Origin: Virgisporangium aliadipatigenens
GTDB taxonomy: Bacteria > Actinomycetota > Actinomycetes > Mycobacteriales > Micromonosporaceae
DNA: 64,000 nucleotides
Direction of reading: 5' to 3'
NCBI RefSeq assembly: GCF_016863615.1
Contig: NZ_BOPF01000005.1
Coordinates: 62,001 to 126,000 of the forward strand
Below, in pieces: positions 7,445 through 20,382 of the stretch. The translations under genes were made by a program, and so were the position numbers. Position 1 is the stretch's first letter. The number at the start of each line of letters is the position of its first letter. The notes under the pieces were generated by a model. The model made no database searches, was not told where the DNA came from, and was given only the letters and a program-made list of their open reading frames with translations.

Positions 7445-7968
7445 CTACGCCGAGTGGAACAGGTCCTCGAGCATCGCGCGCGTCCGCGTCGACAGGGGCT
7501 CGGCGGGGAAGAAACGTTCGCAGAGTGCGAGGGCGGCCGCGACGCTGGAGACGCCGATGATGTCGGCGAGCCGGCGAAGGTCGTCCTCGTCACGGCTGCG
7601 CGCCGCGAACGCCTTCATGGCGAAGACGTGTTCGGGAGAAGCCGCCATCACACGGATACCGGGATGGTCGAACACCTCGCGCTTGCCGTCGTCGTTCTGC
7701 GTGGAGACATAACTGCTCGCCTGTTCGTTGAGCCACCACGGCGGGAGTCCCATGGCCTCCGCGACATTCCGCGCTTCCTCCAGCACGATGCCGTGCGGCA
7801 CGAAGGTTGCGTCGACATCGCGGGTCACCCGGTCGGCGTCATAGGCGAGTGCCATCGCCGCGCCTCCGACCACGAACACGTCAGCGATCACTCCGCGACG
7901 CACGAGTCGATCGCCCAGCGCGGTGAACGCCCGTTCAGCTCGGCGTGATCGAGGAGGCCGCCGCTCAC
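7445..7968 (-). pseudogene. DUF6036-type nucleotidyltransferase-like gene, frameshifted near its start
   Basis: The body encodes a nucleotidyltransferase-fold protein: VFVVGGAAMALAYDADRVTRDVDATF has the GG..A and D.D.T features of the minimal NTase/DUF6036 group, used in toxin-antitoxin-like pairs. The natural start is GTG 7968, overlapping the stop of the upstream partner (GTGA) and giving VSGGLLDHAEL. That reading runs out of frame with the body; one base seems to be missing near 7934-7938, since restoring one base joins HAEL directly to ERAFTALGDRL. Without it, translation could begin only at an internal GTG such as 7903 (152 residues). A real mutation or an assembly error are both possible. 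Confidence 0.6.
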
Positions 7969-8345
7969 GCTGCTTCGAGATCTCGGGCGGAGAGATACAC
8001 GCCGTGCTTGCGAAAGGCGGCCGGTGCCTGGACCAGCGCCTCCATGCGCTTGGACGGCAGCGACGACGGAAACCAGGGGGTGGCGAGTACCCGTGAGCGG
8101 GACCACCGCGGCGGCGCCTGGTCGAGGCGGGCGGTGAGGTGTTCGGCGAGCGCGGCCAGCAGCACGTCCCACTTCTCTTCGCCGGTCGGGGAGGGCTCAT
8201 CCGTCAGGAGATCGAGCCGCCGCTCGGCCGGCTCCCAGCGGTACTCCTCGAGGAACTCCCAGACGTGCTTCCACCTGATCTTCTCGTCCGCGTCGCGGGT
8301 GAGGTGGGCGGCGAGGTCGGCTAGCGTCATCGGCCGATAGGTCAT
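7965..8345 (-). CDS. Hypothetical partner protein of the DUF6036 gene
   Basis: 126 residues starting at ATG 8345, with TGAGG 5 nt upstream. It has a WEFLEEYRWEP helix, an LLAALAEHLTAR helix and a C-terminal RVLATPWFPSSLPSKRMEAL...FRKHGVYLSARDLEAA segment. I recognise this as the small conserved protein that commonly precedes DUF6036 genes in actinobacteria, sometimes fused to an HTH domain; no catalytic motif is visible. It overlaps the downstream NTase-like gene by a GTGA junction. A toxin-antitoxin-like relation is suggested by the arrangement but not shown. Confidence 0.65.
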   Translation of the reverse strand: MTYRPMTLADLAAHLTRDADEKIRWKHVWEFLEEYRWEPAERRLDLLTDEPSPTGEEKWDVLLAALAEHLTARLDQAPPRWSRSRVLATPWFPSSLPSKRMEALVQAPAAFRKHGVYLSARDLEAA

Positions 8346-8448
8346 GATCACCTCAGGGTTCGCAGCTCGCTCGCTGGAACAGAATACTTGAGGCGGCTTG
8401 CGGCGCGTCTTTCCCACCGTAGTGTTCATGGTGGCCTTGGGGGAGACC

Positions 8449-8547
8449 GTGAGCGTGTCTCGGGTGTTCTGGCTGCTGCTGGTGGTGGCGGGTGTGGTCG
8501 GGCTCAGGCTGTTCCCCGGAAACCCAAGGCTTAGGCTCCGTTCATGA
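8449..8547 (+). CDS. Possible small membrane peptide overlapping mutA start
   Basis: GTG 8449 with GGGGGAG just upstream opens a 32-residue frame with one strongly hydrophobic stretch (FWLLLVVAGVVGL) and a basic tail; it ends in an ATGA overlap with mutA. An in-frame ATG at 8428 would lengthen it by seven residues. The alternative is that mutA is leaderless from TAGGCT at 8532-8537 and this frame is incidental. Confidence 0.35.
   Translation: MSVSRVFWLLLVVAGVVGLRLFPGNPRLRLRS
8532..8537 (+). promoter_or_regulatory. Possible leaderless -10 (TAGGCT) of mutA
   Basis: TAGGCT, six bases, then ATG 8544, without a Shine-Dalgarno. It competes with a model in which mutA is coupled to the small upstream frame. 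Confidence 0.45.
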
Positions 8548-10183
8548 CGGAGCTGAGCCTCGCCGCCGGGTTTCCCGCCGCATCGGCACAGGAGTGGCGC
8601 CGGCTCGCCGTCGCGGTGCTCCGCAAGTCCGGCGCCGCCGGTGCGGACACCCCGGACGAGGCGGTCGACGAGCTGCTCGCCACGCAAACGTACGACGGCA
8701 TCCGGTTGGCGCCGCTGCACACCGCCGGCACGCCGGCCGTTCGGCCGCCGCACGTGCGGGCCGGCGCGTGGGAGGTGCGGCAGCGGCACGGCGGCACCGA
8801 CGCGAAGCGGGTCAACGAGGAGATCCTCGCCGACCTCGACAACGGCGTCGGCGGCGTCTGGCTCGACGGGCCGCTGCTGCCGGGGATGTTCGACGGGGTG
8901 TACCTGGACCTGATCTCCGTGGCCGTCTCCCGGGACGCCGCGGGTGAGCTGCTGGATGCCGAGACGTTGCACGGCACGCTCGGGCTCGACCCGGAGCGCG
9001 ACCTCGACCTGATCCGGGTCGCCGTCGAGCGTCACCCGGGCGTGCGGGCGGTCACCGTGGACGGGACGCGGTTCCACGAGGAGGGCGCCTCCGACGCCCA
9101 GGAGCTGGGCTGCGCCGTGGCCGAGGCCGTCGCGCACCTGCGGGTCCTCGCGTCTTCCGGTCTTCCGGTCGAACGTGCGTCAGCACAGCTGGAGTTCCGG
9201 TTCGCGGCAACGGCCGATCAGTTCGGGACCGTCGCGAAGCTGCGTGCGGCACGGCTCATGTGGGCGCGGGTGCTGCAGGCGTGCGGCGCACCGGACAGCG
9301 TGCGCATGTATCAGCACGCCGTCACGTCGGCGGTGATGCTGACCGCCCGCGACCCGTGGACCAACCTGCTGCGCGGCACGCTCGCCTGCTTCGGCGCCGG
9401 GGTCGGCGGCGCGGACGCGGTGACCGTGCTGCCGTTCGACGCGGCGGTGGGGCGGCCGGACGGGTTCGCGCGGCGGATCGCGCGCAACACCCAGTCGCTG
9501 CTGATCGAGGAGGCGAACGTCGCCCGCGTGCGCGACCCGGCCGGCGGCTCCTGGTACGTGGAGCGCCGCACCGCCGAGCTGGCGCGGGTCGCGTGGGAGT
9601 GGTTCCAGGAGATCGAACGCGCGGGCGGTTTCAGCGCGGCGGCCGACCTCATCGCGGAACGGCTCGCCGCCACGTGGGAGAAGCGCCGGATCAACATCGC
9701 CCATCGGCGCGATCCGTTGACGGGGCTCAGCGAGTTCCCCCATCTGGAGGAGAAGCCGCTGGTGCGGGAGGCCGCCGACGGGCCGCGACCGGCGCGCAGG
9801 TACGCGGCGGATTTCGAACGGCTCCGCGACCGCGCCGACGCGGCACCCACCCGGCCGACGGTCTTCCTCGCGACGCTGGGGCCGGTGGCGGCGCACACCG
9901 CGCGGGTTTCCTTCGCGGCGAACCTCTTCGCGGCCGGCGGCATCGCGACCGTCCACAGTGGACCGGAGGATTTCGGCGCGAGCGGCACCCGCGTCGCCTG
10001 CATCTGCGGCACGGACAAGGCCTACGCCGAGCACGCCGTCGGGGTGGCGGCGGCCCTGCGTGAGGCCGGCGCGACCACCGTCTGGCTCGCCGGCCGGCCC
10101 GCCGATCACGAGGGCGTGGACGGCTACCTGTACACCGGCTGCGACGCGATCGCCGCACTCGAGTCCACGTTGGAGGCACTGGC

Positions 10184-10187
<4 letters not shown>
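8544..10187 (+). CDS. mutA: Methylmalonyl-CoA mutase, small (beta) subunit
   Basis: 547 residues, the normal size of the catalytically inactive small subunit. It keeps the mutase TIM-barrel pattern ([28 protein letters not shown] near 315-345) and a degenerate C-terminal cobalamin-like domain that lacks the D.H..G cobalt-ligand motif, as in other MutA proteins. With MutB it forms the B12-dependent heterodimer that interconverts methylmalonyl-CoA and succinyl-CoA in propionate/odd-chain and branched-chain catabolism. Its stop overlaps the mutB start (GTGA). No cobalamin riboswitch is visible upstream. Confidence 0.95.
9951..9963. repeat. GTCCACAGTGGAC palindrome
   Basis: Perfect 6-bp arms, inside mutA. 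Member of the recurring palindrome family. Confidence 0.55.
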
Positions 10188-12305
<2,118 letters not shown>

Positions 12306-12322
<17 letters not shown>

Positions 12323-13271
12323 GGAGTACGTCGAGGGGGTTCTCGCCGGCTCGCGCGCCTGGATCGCCCGCGCCATCACCCTGGTCGAGTCGAGGCGGGC
12401 CGACCATCGCGCCGCCGCGCAGGAGGTGCTGGTCGCGTTGACCCCGCACGCGGGAGGGGCGGTGCGGGTCGGCGTCTCCGGGGTGCCCGGGGTGGGCAAG
12501 TCGACCTTCATCGACGCGCTCGGCACGCGGCTGACCGCCGACGGCCACACGGTGGCTGTGCTCGCCGTCGACCCGTCGTCGGTGCGGTCGCGGGGCAGCA
12601 TCCTCGGCGACAAGACCCGCATGCGGGCGCTCTCCGTCGACCCGCGGGCGTTCGTCCGCCCGTCGCCCAGCGCCGGAACGCTCGGCGGCGTCGCGCAGGC
12701 CACCCGCGAGGCGATGGTGGTGCTGGAGGCCGCCGGCTACGACACCGTTCTGGTGGAGACCGTCGGGGTGGGGCAGTCGGAGACGACCGTGGCGGAGATG
12801 GTCGACACCTTCCTGCTGCTGGCGTTGGCGCGCACCGGCGACCAGTTGCAGGGCATCAAGAAGGGCGTCCTCGAACTGGCCGACGTGGTCGCCGTCAACA
12901 AGGCCGACGGTCCACATGAGACGGAGGCAAAGCGCGCGGCCCGCGAACTGGCCGGTGCCATGCGGCTCCTGCGGGTGCGAACGCCCGTGCTCACCTGCAG
13001 CGCGCAGACGGGTGCGGGGCTCGACGAGGTGTGGCGGGCGGTCACCGACCACCGCGACGCGCTCGACGCGTCCGGGGAGTTGGCGCGCCGGCGCCAGCGG
13101 CAGCAGGTCGGCTGGGTGTGGGCGATGGTGCGGGACGCTCTTCTTTCGTCACTGCACGCCGACCCGCGGGTCAAGGCGACGGCGTCCACTGTGGAGGGTG
13201 AGGTGCTCGCCGGCACGCTCACGCCGGCCCTTGCGGCACAACGGATCCTGGACGCCTTCACGCACTCCTGA
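12306..13271 (+). CDS. meaB: Methylmalonyl-CoA mutase-associated GTPase MeaB
   Basis: 321-residue G3E-family GTPase. The P-loop GVPGVGKST is at about 59-67, the Mg-binding VDPSS near 88-92, the switch motif [10 protein letters not shown] near 150-159 and the base-recognition NKAD near 198-201. MeaB loads and protects adenosylcobalamin on the mutase and ejects damaged cofactor. The start lies within the last codons of mutB. The 3' end overlaps the convergent CGNR gene by 14 bp. Confidence 0.95.
13184..13196. repeat. GTCCACTGTGGAG, near-copy of recurring palindrome
   Basis: Differs only in the last base from GTCCACTGTGGAC; inside meaB. Confidence 0.45.
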
Positions 13272-13779
13272 GCCCGCTGCGGTGGCGGCGCACCGCGTCC
13301 CGGTTGGCGCACCGGGTCGAGCAGTACCGCTGCCGGCCGGTGCGCGACTGGTCCGCGTACACCACGTCGCAGTCCCGGTCCGCGCAGCGGCCGAGCCGGT
13401 GCATGCCGCGCCCCGACAGGTGCAGCGCGACGCCGACGCTGACCAGCGCCCGCAGCACCCCGCCCAACGAGAGGTCGTCGTCGCGGTAGTGCAGGTGCCA
13501 GCCGCCCACGTGGTCGGTGAGCCTCGGGTGCGCCGAACTCTCCTTCAGCAGCGCGTTGACCAGCGCGGCGCGTGCCTTCTCGCCCGGCGCGTCCACGATC
13601 TCCCGGAAGCGCAGAACGAGGTCGCGCGTGGTGTCCAGATCGGCGGGGCCGGTCGGCATGTCCACGACGACGCCGGCCTCGACGCAGCGCCGCACGAGGT
13701 CGTCGAGGTCCGCCACCGGCCGGTTGCTCAAATCCACGGCAAGATTCACCGGATCCTCGCCGTAAGGGTTGAGTTGCAT
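13258..13779 (-). CDS. CGNR zinc-finger (ABATE domain) protein
   Basis: 173 residues. The N-terminal two thirds match the stress-linked ABATE domain (VNLAVDLSNRP, then a helical region ending in WHLHYRDDD). The C-terminus is a CGNR-type zinc finger: LGRCADRDCDVVYADQSRTG..YCSTRCANRDAVRRHR, with four cysteines and CANR in place of CGNR. Proteins of this kind are treated as DNA-binding regulators, target unknown. It is divergent from a tiny HDW/CRCG protein gene with only 25 bp between starts, so promoters must overlap. Confidence 0.85.
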   Translation of the reverse strand: MQLNPYGEDPVNLAVDLSNRPVADLDDLVRRCVEAGVVVDMPTGPADLDTTRDLVLRFREIVDAPGEKARAALVNALLKESSAHPRLTDHVGGWHLHYRDDDLSLGGVLRALVSVGVALHLSGRGMHRLGRCADRDCDVVYADQSRTGRQRYCSTRCANRDAVRRHRSGLRSA

Positions 13780-13804
13780 AAGGCCATTACATCAGGCTTG
13801 GGGC

Positions 13805-13972
13805 GTGAACTCCTACATCTCTTCATCACATCGGCACGATTGGCAGACCCGTTCCCGGCATCGGACGAGCGACGGGACGGTGCGCTACGACCGGTGCCGT
13901 TGCGGCGTATGGCTCGTGGTCACCGACCAGGTGGAGCGCACCCCGCGGGTCGCCCGCATGATCTTCCCGTGA
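13805..13972 (+). CDS. Small HDW / CRCG-motif protein
   Basis: GTG 13805 opens a 55-residue frame: VNSYISSSHRHDWQTRSRHR...RYDRCRCGVWLVV. The paired H.HDW and CRCGVW motifs look like a small zinc ribbon or a conserved actinobacterial micro-protein; both Cys lie in C.C spacing with nearby His. It lies divergently next to the CGNR regulator. I do not recognise a named family; coding is supported by biased third positions and the motif structure. Confidence 0.5.
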   Translation: MNSYISSSHRHDWQTRSRHRTSDGTVRYDRCRCGVWLVVTDQVERTPRVARMIFP

Positions 13973-16061
<2,089 letters not shown>

Positions 16062-16065
<4 letters not shown>

Positions 16066-16721
16066 CTGGGGCAGCCCGAGGTGCCGGTCGGCTCGCCGAA
16101 CTTGACGACCGTCAGCCGGATCGAGGTGTCGGCCGGTGGACGTTCGCCGGCCGGCACCGACTGCACCGTGACGAGCCAGTTGCTGTCCAGCAGCGGCCGC
16201 CGCTTCTTGCCGAGCCCGTCCGCGGTCGTCGTCCGGGTGAACCCGGCCGCGCCGAGCGTCTGCTGCGCCACGTTGAGGTCCAGGCACTCCACGTCCGGCA
16301 CGACGCCCTTCGTCACGACCGGCGTCGCGTAGACGTCGGACGGCTTGCGCACCCGCAGGATGACGGTGGTGCTGCCGTCGACGGCGAAGCCGCCCTCGGG
16401 GGAGTGCGACTCGACGATCCAGTTGTCCGGGTTGATGACGGTGCGCTTGCGGCCGGTGGCGTCCCGGGTGTCGATCTTGCCGATGCCCAGGGCGGTGAGC
16501 GCCTCCTCGGCGTCCTTCAGCCGGTAGTCCCGCAGGAACGGCATGCGCTCGCTGCCGACCGGCTCCTCCGGCTCGACGCCCGGCCCGCGGGTCACCGAAG
16601 GATCCGTCTCCAGTGCGACGTTCGACGGCTGGGAGGCGTTCGACGAGAACATCGCACCGAGCACCGCGACCACGAGGAACGCGGTGAACACGACGCCGGC
16701 GGCGCGGCCCGTACCCGACAC
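16062..16721 (-). CDS. Membrane-anchored double-PASTA protein
   Basis: 219 residues. One N-terminal membrane segment (about 9-27, VVFTAFLVVAVLGAMF) is followed by a short linker and two PASTA-like repeats (about 60-135 and 136-215: DYRLKDAEEALTALGIGKI and VECLDLNVAQQTLGAAGF are the helix starts). PASTA modules bind muropeptides/cell wall in PknB kinases and PBPs; here there is no kinase or transpeptidase, so a wall-sensing or scaffold role outside the membrane is likely. A C..C pair may form a disulfide between PASTA2 and the C-terminus (TSGCPS). GTG start is leaderless (TAGCCT box). Confidence 0.8.
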
Positions 16722-16727
16722 ATCTGC

Positions 16728-16733
16728 AGGCTA
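16728..16733 (-). promoter_or_regulatory. Leaderless -10 (TAGCCT) of PASTA gene
   Basis: TAGCCT, six bases, GTG 16721 on the minus strand; no ribosome site. Confidence 0.5.
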
Positions 16734-16829
16734 AGCCGGCATTCGGGGTGATGGCGGCATTCCGCAGAAAGCGCAACCGAGGGCCGGGAGCGGGTGGGTC
16801 GATCACGTGCCGGAATGCACCGTGCCCGA

Positions 16830-16835
16830 TACGTT
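16830..16835 (+). promoter_or_regulatory. Leaderless -10 (TACGTT) of first 5'-nucleotidase gene
   Basis: TACGTT, six bases, ATG 16842; no convincing Shine-Dalgarno. Confidence 0.5.
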
Positions 16836-16841
16836 GGCCGG

Positions 16842-18632
16842 ATGAGTGCCCCGATGCGAGTGTCCCGCCGCGGTGTCCTGGTCGGTGCGGCCGCCGCTGC
16901 CGCCGCGCCCCTGGTCGCACCCGGCCCGGCCGGTGCGACCGGCGGTGGTGACCGGACGTACAGCCTGACCGTGCTCGGTACCTCCGACACCCACGGCAAC
17001 GTCTACAACTGGGACTACTACCGCGACGCCGAGTACGACGACAGCGCGCACAACGACGTCGGCCTGGCCAAGGTCGCGACGGTGGTCAACGGCATCCGGG
17101 CCGAACGCCGGGGCCTCGCCACGCTGGTGCTGGACGCCGGCGACACGATCCAGGGCACCCCGCTCGCGACGTACTACGCGAAGCAGGAGCCGATCACGAG
17201 CACGCGCGAGAAGCACCCGATGGCCCGCGCGATGAACGTCATCGACTACGACGCCGTGACGCTCGGCAACCACGAGTTCAACTACGGGCTGCCGCTGCTG
17301 GACCTGTGGATCAGGCAGCTCGGCTTCCCGGCCCTGGCCGCCAACGCGGTGAGCGTGCGGACCGGCAGGCCGGCGTTCACGCCGTACGTGATCAAGAAAG
17401 TGTCGCTGGGACGCGGCGCGCCCACGTTCCGGGTGGGGATCCTGGGACTGACGAACCCGGGCTCGGCGATCTGGGACCGCGCGAACGTGGAGGGCAAGCT
17501 CCGCTTCGAGGACATGATCGCCACGGCCGCCCGCTACGTGCCGGAGCTGCGCAGAAGGGGCGCCGACCTGGTGCTGATCAGCGCGCACGGCGGCGACAGC
17601 GGCACCTCCAGCTACGGCCCCGAACTCCCGAACGAGAACCCCACCGCGCTCATCGCCCAGCAGGTGCCGGGCATCGACGCGATCCTGTTCGGGCACGCGC
17701 ACGCCGAGGTGGTCGAGCGGTTCGTCACCAACGAGGCGACAAAACAGCAGGTGCTCACCAGCGAACCGGCCAAGTGGGGCCAGCGGGTAACCCGGATGGA
17801 CTTCACGCTGCGCCGCGAGCGCGGCCGCTGGCACGTCGACACCAAGCGCGCCACGATGATCAACACGAACACCGTCGTCGAGGACCCGAAGGTGCTGGCG
17901 GCGGTGCGGGCCCAGCACGCCAAGACGGTCGCGTACGTCAACCAGGTGGTGGCCACCTCCGCGGTCGAACTGTCGGCCGCCGAGTCCCGGTACCGGGACA
18001 CGCCGATCCTGGACTTCATCAACCGGGTGCAGACGGACACGGTCACGGCCGCACTGGCCGGCGGCGAGTACGCCGCGCTGCCGGTGCTGTCGATCGCGGC
18101 GCCGTTCAGCCGCACGGCGCGGTTCCCCGCGGGCGAGGTGAGGATCAAGGACGTCGCGGGCCTGTACATCTACGACAACACGCTCGAAGCGGTCGTGCTG
18201 ACCGGTGCGGAGGTGAAGGCGTACCTCGAGTACTCGGCGAAGTACTTCCGCACGCTGGCCCCGGACGCGCCGGTCGACCCGGCCACCATCAGCGACCCGG
18301 CCGTTCCGGACTACAACTACGACACGCTCTCCGGCGTCGACTACGACATCGACATCAGCCTGCCGGTCGGGCAGCGGATCACCCGCCTGGAGCACGGCGG
18401 GGCGGCCGTCGCTCCGGACGCCCGCTTCGTGGTCGCGGTCAACAACTACCGGCGCAGCGGCGGTGGGGCGTTCCCCGGGATCGTCAAGCCCCAGGTGTAC
18501 AACGCGCAACAGGAGATCCGGCAGCTGCTGATCGACTGGGCCCAGGCGAAGGGGACGATCGACCCCGCGGAGTTCTATGTCCCCAACTGGAAGCTCGTCC
18601 GGGCGGGGGTGCCGGTCTTCCCGGCCGGATAA
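16842..18632 (+). CDS. Tat-exported 5'-nucleotidase / cyclic phosphodiesterase family protein
   Basis: 596 residues. The N-terminus is a twin-arginine signal (SRRGVLVG followed by an alanine-rich core, cleavage near AGAT, about residue 30). Then a calcineurin-type metallophosphoesterase domain: GTSDTHGN, DAGDTIQG, LGNHEFNYG, SAHGGDSG and FGHAHAEV carry the two-metal ligands. From about residue 370 a 5'-nucleotidase C-terminal domain with DFINRVQTDTV, FSRTARFPAGEV, YIYDNTLEAVVLTG and NNYRRSGGGAFPG. Family members hydrolyse 2',3'-cyclic nucleotides and nucleoside monophosphates outside the cell for phosphate/nucleoside scavenging. The next gene is a close paralogue lacking the signal. Confidence 0.92.
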   Translation: MSAPMRVSRRGVLVGAAAAAAAPLVAPGPAGATGGGDRTYSLTVLGTSDTHGNVYNWDYYRDAEYDDSAHNDVGLAKVATVVNGIRAERRGLATLVLDAGDTIQGTPLATYYAKQEPITSTREKHPMARAMNVIDYDAVTLGNHEFNYGLPLLDLWIRQLGFPALAANAVSVRTGRPAFTPYVIKKVSLGRGAPTFRVGILGLTNPGSAIWDRANVEGKLRFEDMIATAARYVPELRRRGADLVLISAHGGDSGTSSYGPELPNENPTALIAQQVPGIDAILFGHAHAEVVERFVTNEATKQQVLTSEPAKWGQRVTRMDFTLRRERGRWHVDTKRATMINTNTVVEDPKVLAAVRAQHAKTVAYVNQVVATSAVELSAAESRYRDTPILDFINRVQTDTVTAALAGGEYAALPVLSIAAPFSRTARFPAGEVRIKDVAGLYIYDNTLEAVVLTGAEVKAYLEYSAKYFRTLAPDAPVDPATISDPAVPDYNYDTLSGVDYDIDISLPVGQRITRLEHGGAAVAPDARFVVAVNNYRRSGGGAFPGIVKPQVYNAQQEIRQLLIDWAQAKGTIDPAEFYVPNWKLVRAGVPVFPAG

Positions 18633-18635
18633 GGT
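18630..18635 (+). promoter_or_regulatory. Leaderless -10 (TAAGGT) overlapping the upstream stop codon
   Basis: The TAA stop of the first nucleotidase is the start of TAAGGT, which lies six bases before GTG 18642 of the second. Confidence 0.45.
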
Positions 18636-18641
18636 GCCGAG

Positions 18642-20306
18642 GTGCGTTGGACCCTCACCGTGCTCGGCACCACCGACCTCCACGGGAACGTCTTCAACTG
18701 GGACTACTACCGCGATGCCGAGTACGACGACGGCGCCCACGACGACGTCGGCCTGGCCAAGGTCGCCAGTGTCGTGGGCGCGGTGCGTGCCGAGCGGGAG
18801 GGCCTCGCCACGCTGGTGCTGGACGCCGGCGACACGATCGAGGGCACGCTGCTGACCACGTTCTACGCGCGGCGTGAGCCGATCACCAGCACCGGCGAGA
18901 TCCACCCCATGGCCCGCGCCATGAACGTCATCGGCTACGACGCCGTGACGCTCGGCAACCATGAGTTCAACTACGGGCTGCCGCTGCTCGACCTGTGGAT
19001 CAGCCAGCTGGACTGCCCCGCCCTGGCCGCCAACGCGATCAGCGAGGCGACGGGAGAGCCCGCATACGCGCCCTACCTCCTGAAAGAAGTGCGGCTGGCG
19101 GAGAACGCCCCCGCCTTCACGGTGGGGATCCTGGGACTGACCAACCCCGGCACGGCCGTGTGGGACCGCGGCACCGTGGCGGGGAAGCTCCGCTTCGAGG
19201 ACATGGTCGCCACGGCCGCCAAATGGGTCCCCGAGATGCGAAAGGCCGGCGCCGACCTGGTGCTGGTGAGCGCGCACGGCGGCGACAGCGGCACCTCCAC
19301 CCTGGGCCCCGGCGTGCCGAACGAGAACCCGACCGCGCTCATCGCCCAGCGGGTGCCCGGCATCGACGCGATCCTGTTCGGGCACGCGCACGCCGAGGTG
19401 GTCGAGCGGTTCCACGTCAACGAGCACACCGGCGAACGGGTCCTCACCGCCGAACCGTCGAAGTTCGGCCAGCGGGTCTCGCGGATGGACTTCACGTTGC
19501 GCCACACCGGTGGCCGCTGGGTCGTCGAGGACAAGTGCGCCACGATGATCAACACGAACACCGTCGAGGAGGATCCGACCGTCCTCGACGAGCTCAAGGA
19601 GCAGCACGCCCGGACGGTCGCGCACACCACCCGCGTCGTCGCCACCTCCACGGTCGAGATGTCGGCCGCCGAGTCGCGCCTGCGGCCGACGCCGATCCTG
19701 GGATTCGTGCACCGGGTGCAGACCGACACCGTTCGCGCCGCCCTCGCCGACAACGAACTGCCCGTGCTGTCGGTGGCGTCGCCGTTCAGCCGCACGGCGC
19801 GGTTCCCGGCCGGGGAGGTGTGCGTCCGGGAGATCGCCGGGCTCTACGTGTACGACAACGCGCTGGAGGCCGTCGAGCTGACCGGTGCGCAGGTGCGGGC
19901 CTACCTGGAGTACTCGGCGCGGTACTACCGCACGCACGCGCCGGGCGCGCCGGTCGACCCGGCCACGATCAGTGTGCGCGGCCGGCCGGACTTCAACTAC
20001 GACACGATCGACGGGATCGACTACGACATCGACATCAGCCGCCCGGCCGGGGAACGGATCACCCGCCTGGAGCACGGCGGAGCGGCCGTCGCCCCGGACG
20101 CCCGCTTCGTGGTCGCGGTCAACAACTACCGGCGCAGCGGCGGCGGGGCGTTCCCCGGAATGGGCGGGACCCCGCTCTACAGCGCCGGGCGCGAGATCCG
20201 CGAGCTGCTGATCGACTGGGCCCGGGCCCGGGGAACGATCGACCCGGCCGACTTCTCCGCCGCCAACTGGAGACTGGTTCGCGACGGTGTGCCCCTCTTC
20301 GCCTGA
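18642..20306 (+). CDS. 5'-nucleotidase family paralogue without signal peptide
   Basis: 554 residues, very similar to the preceding protein along its whole length (same GNHEFNYG, SAHGGDSG, FGHAHAEV and GNNYRRSGGGAFPG-type motifs), clearly a tandem duplication. The frame opens directly at the first catalytic strand (MRWTLTVLGTTDLHGN): the gap to the upstream stop is 9 bp, so no Tat or Sec signal can be encoded. It is therefore predicted cytoplasmic, where it would act on internal nucleotides, or it is co-exported or non-functional. All metal ligands are present. Confidence 0.9.
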   Translation: MRWTLTVLGTTDLHGNVFNWDYYRDAEYDDGAHDDVGLAKVASVVGAVRAEREGLATLVLDAGDTIEGTLLTTFYARREPITSTGEIHPMARAMNVIGYDAVTLGNHEFNYGLPLLDLWISQLDCPALAANAISEATGEPAYAPYLLKEVRLAENAPAFTVGILGLTNPGTAVWDRGTVAGKLRFEDMVATAAKWVPEMRKAGADLVLVSAHGGDSGTSTLGPGVPNENPTALIAQRVPGIDAILFGHAHAEVVERFHVNEHTGERVLTAEPSKFGQRVSRMDFTLRHTGGRWVVEDKCATMINTNTVEEDPTVLDELKEQHARTVAHTTRVVATSTVEMSAAESRLRPTPILGFVHRVQTDTVRAALADNELPVLSVASPFSRTARFPAGEVCVREIAGLYVYDNALEAVELTGAQVRAYLEYSARYYRTHAPGAPVDPATISVRGRPDFNYDTIDGIDYDIDISRPAGERITRLEHGGAAVAPDARFVVAVNNYRRSGGGAFPGMGGTPLYSAGREIRELLIDWARARGTIDPADFSAANWRLVRDGVPLFA

Positions 20307-20370
20307 CGGGTATCGCACGCGTAACCTGACGGTGTTCCGCGCGTAACGCGCGTCGCGGCGGAGTCCGGGT

Positions 20371-20376
20371 TAGATT
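20371..20376 (+). promoter_or_regulatory. Leaderless -10 (TAGATT) of the HAD-GH65 operon
   Basis: TAGATT, six bases, GTG 20383; no ribosome site. An upstream CGCGCG-TAA-CGCGCG stem (20338-20352) may end the previous transcript. Confidence 0.5.
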
Positions 20377-20382
20377 TCCCGG

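Noticed and set aside
8346-8543. Cobalamin riboswitch upstream of the B12-dependent mutase genes
   Set aside because: No B12-box or characteristic long structured leader is visible in the short region before mutA.
16803-20318. Very long open frame on the minus strand opposite the two nucleotidase genes (similar long frames oppose GH65, mutAB and the GGDEF-EAL gene)
   Set aside because: High-GC codon bias opens the antisense frame; the composition is Arg/Pro/Ala/Gly low complexity and the plus-strand genes have clear family motifs.
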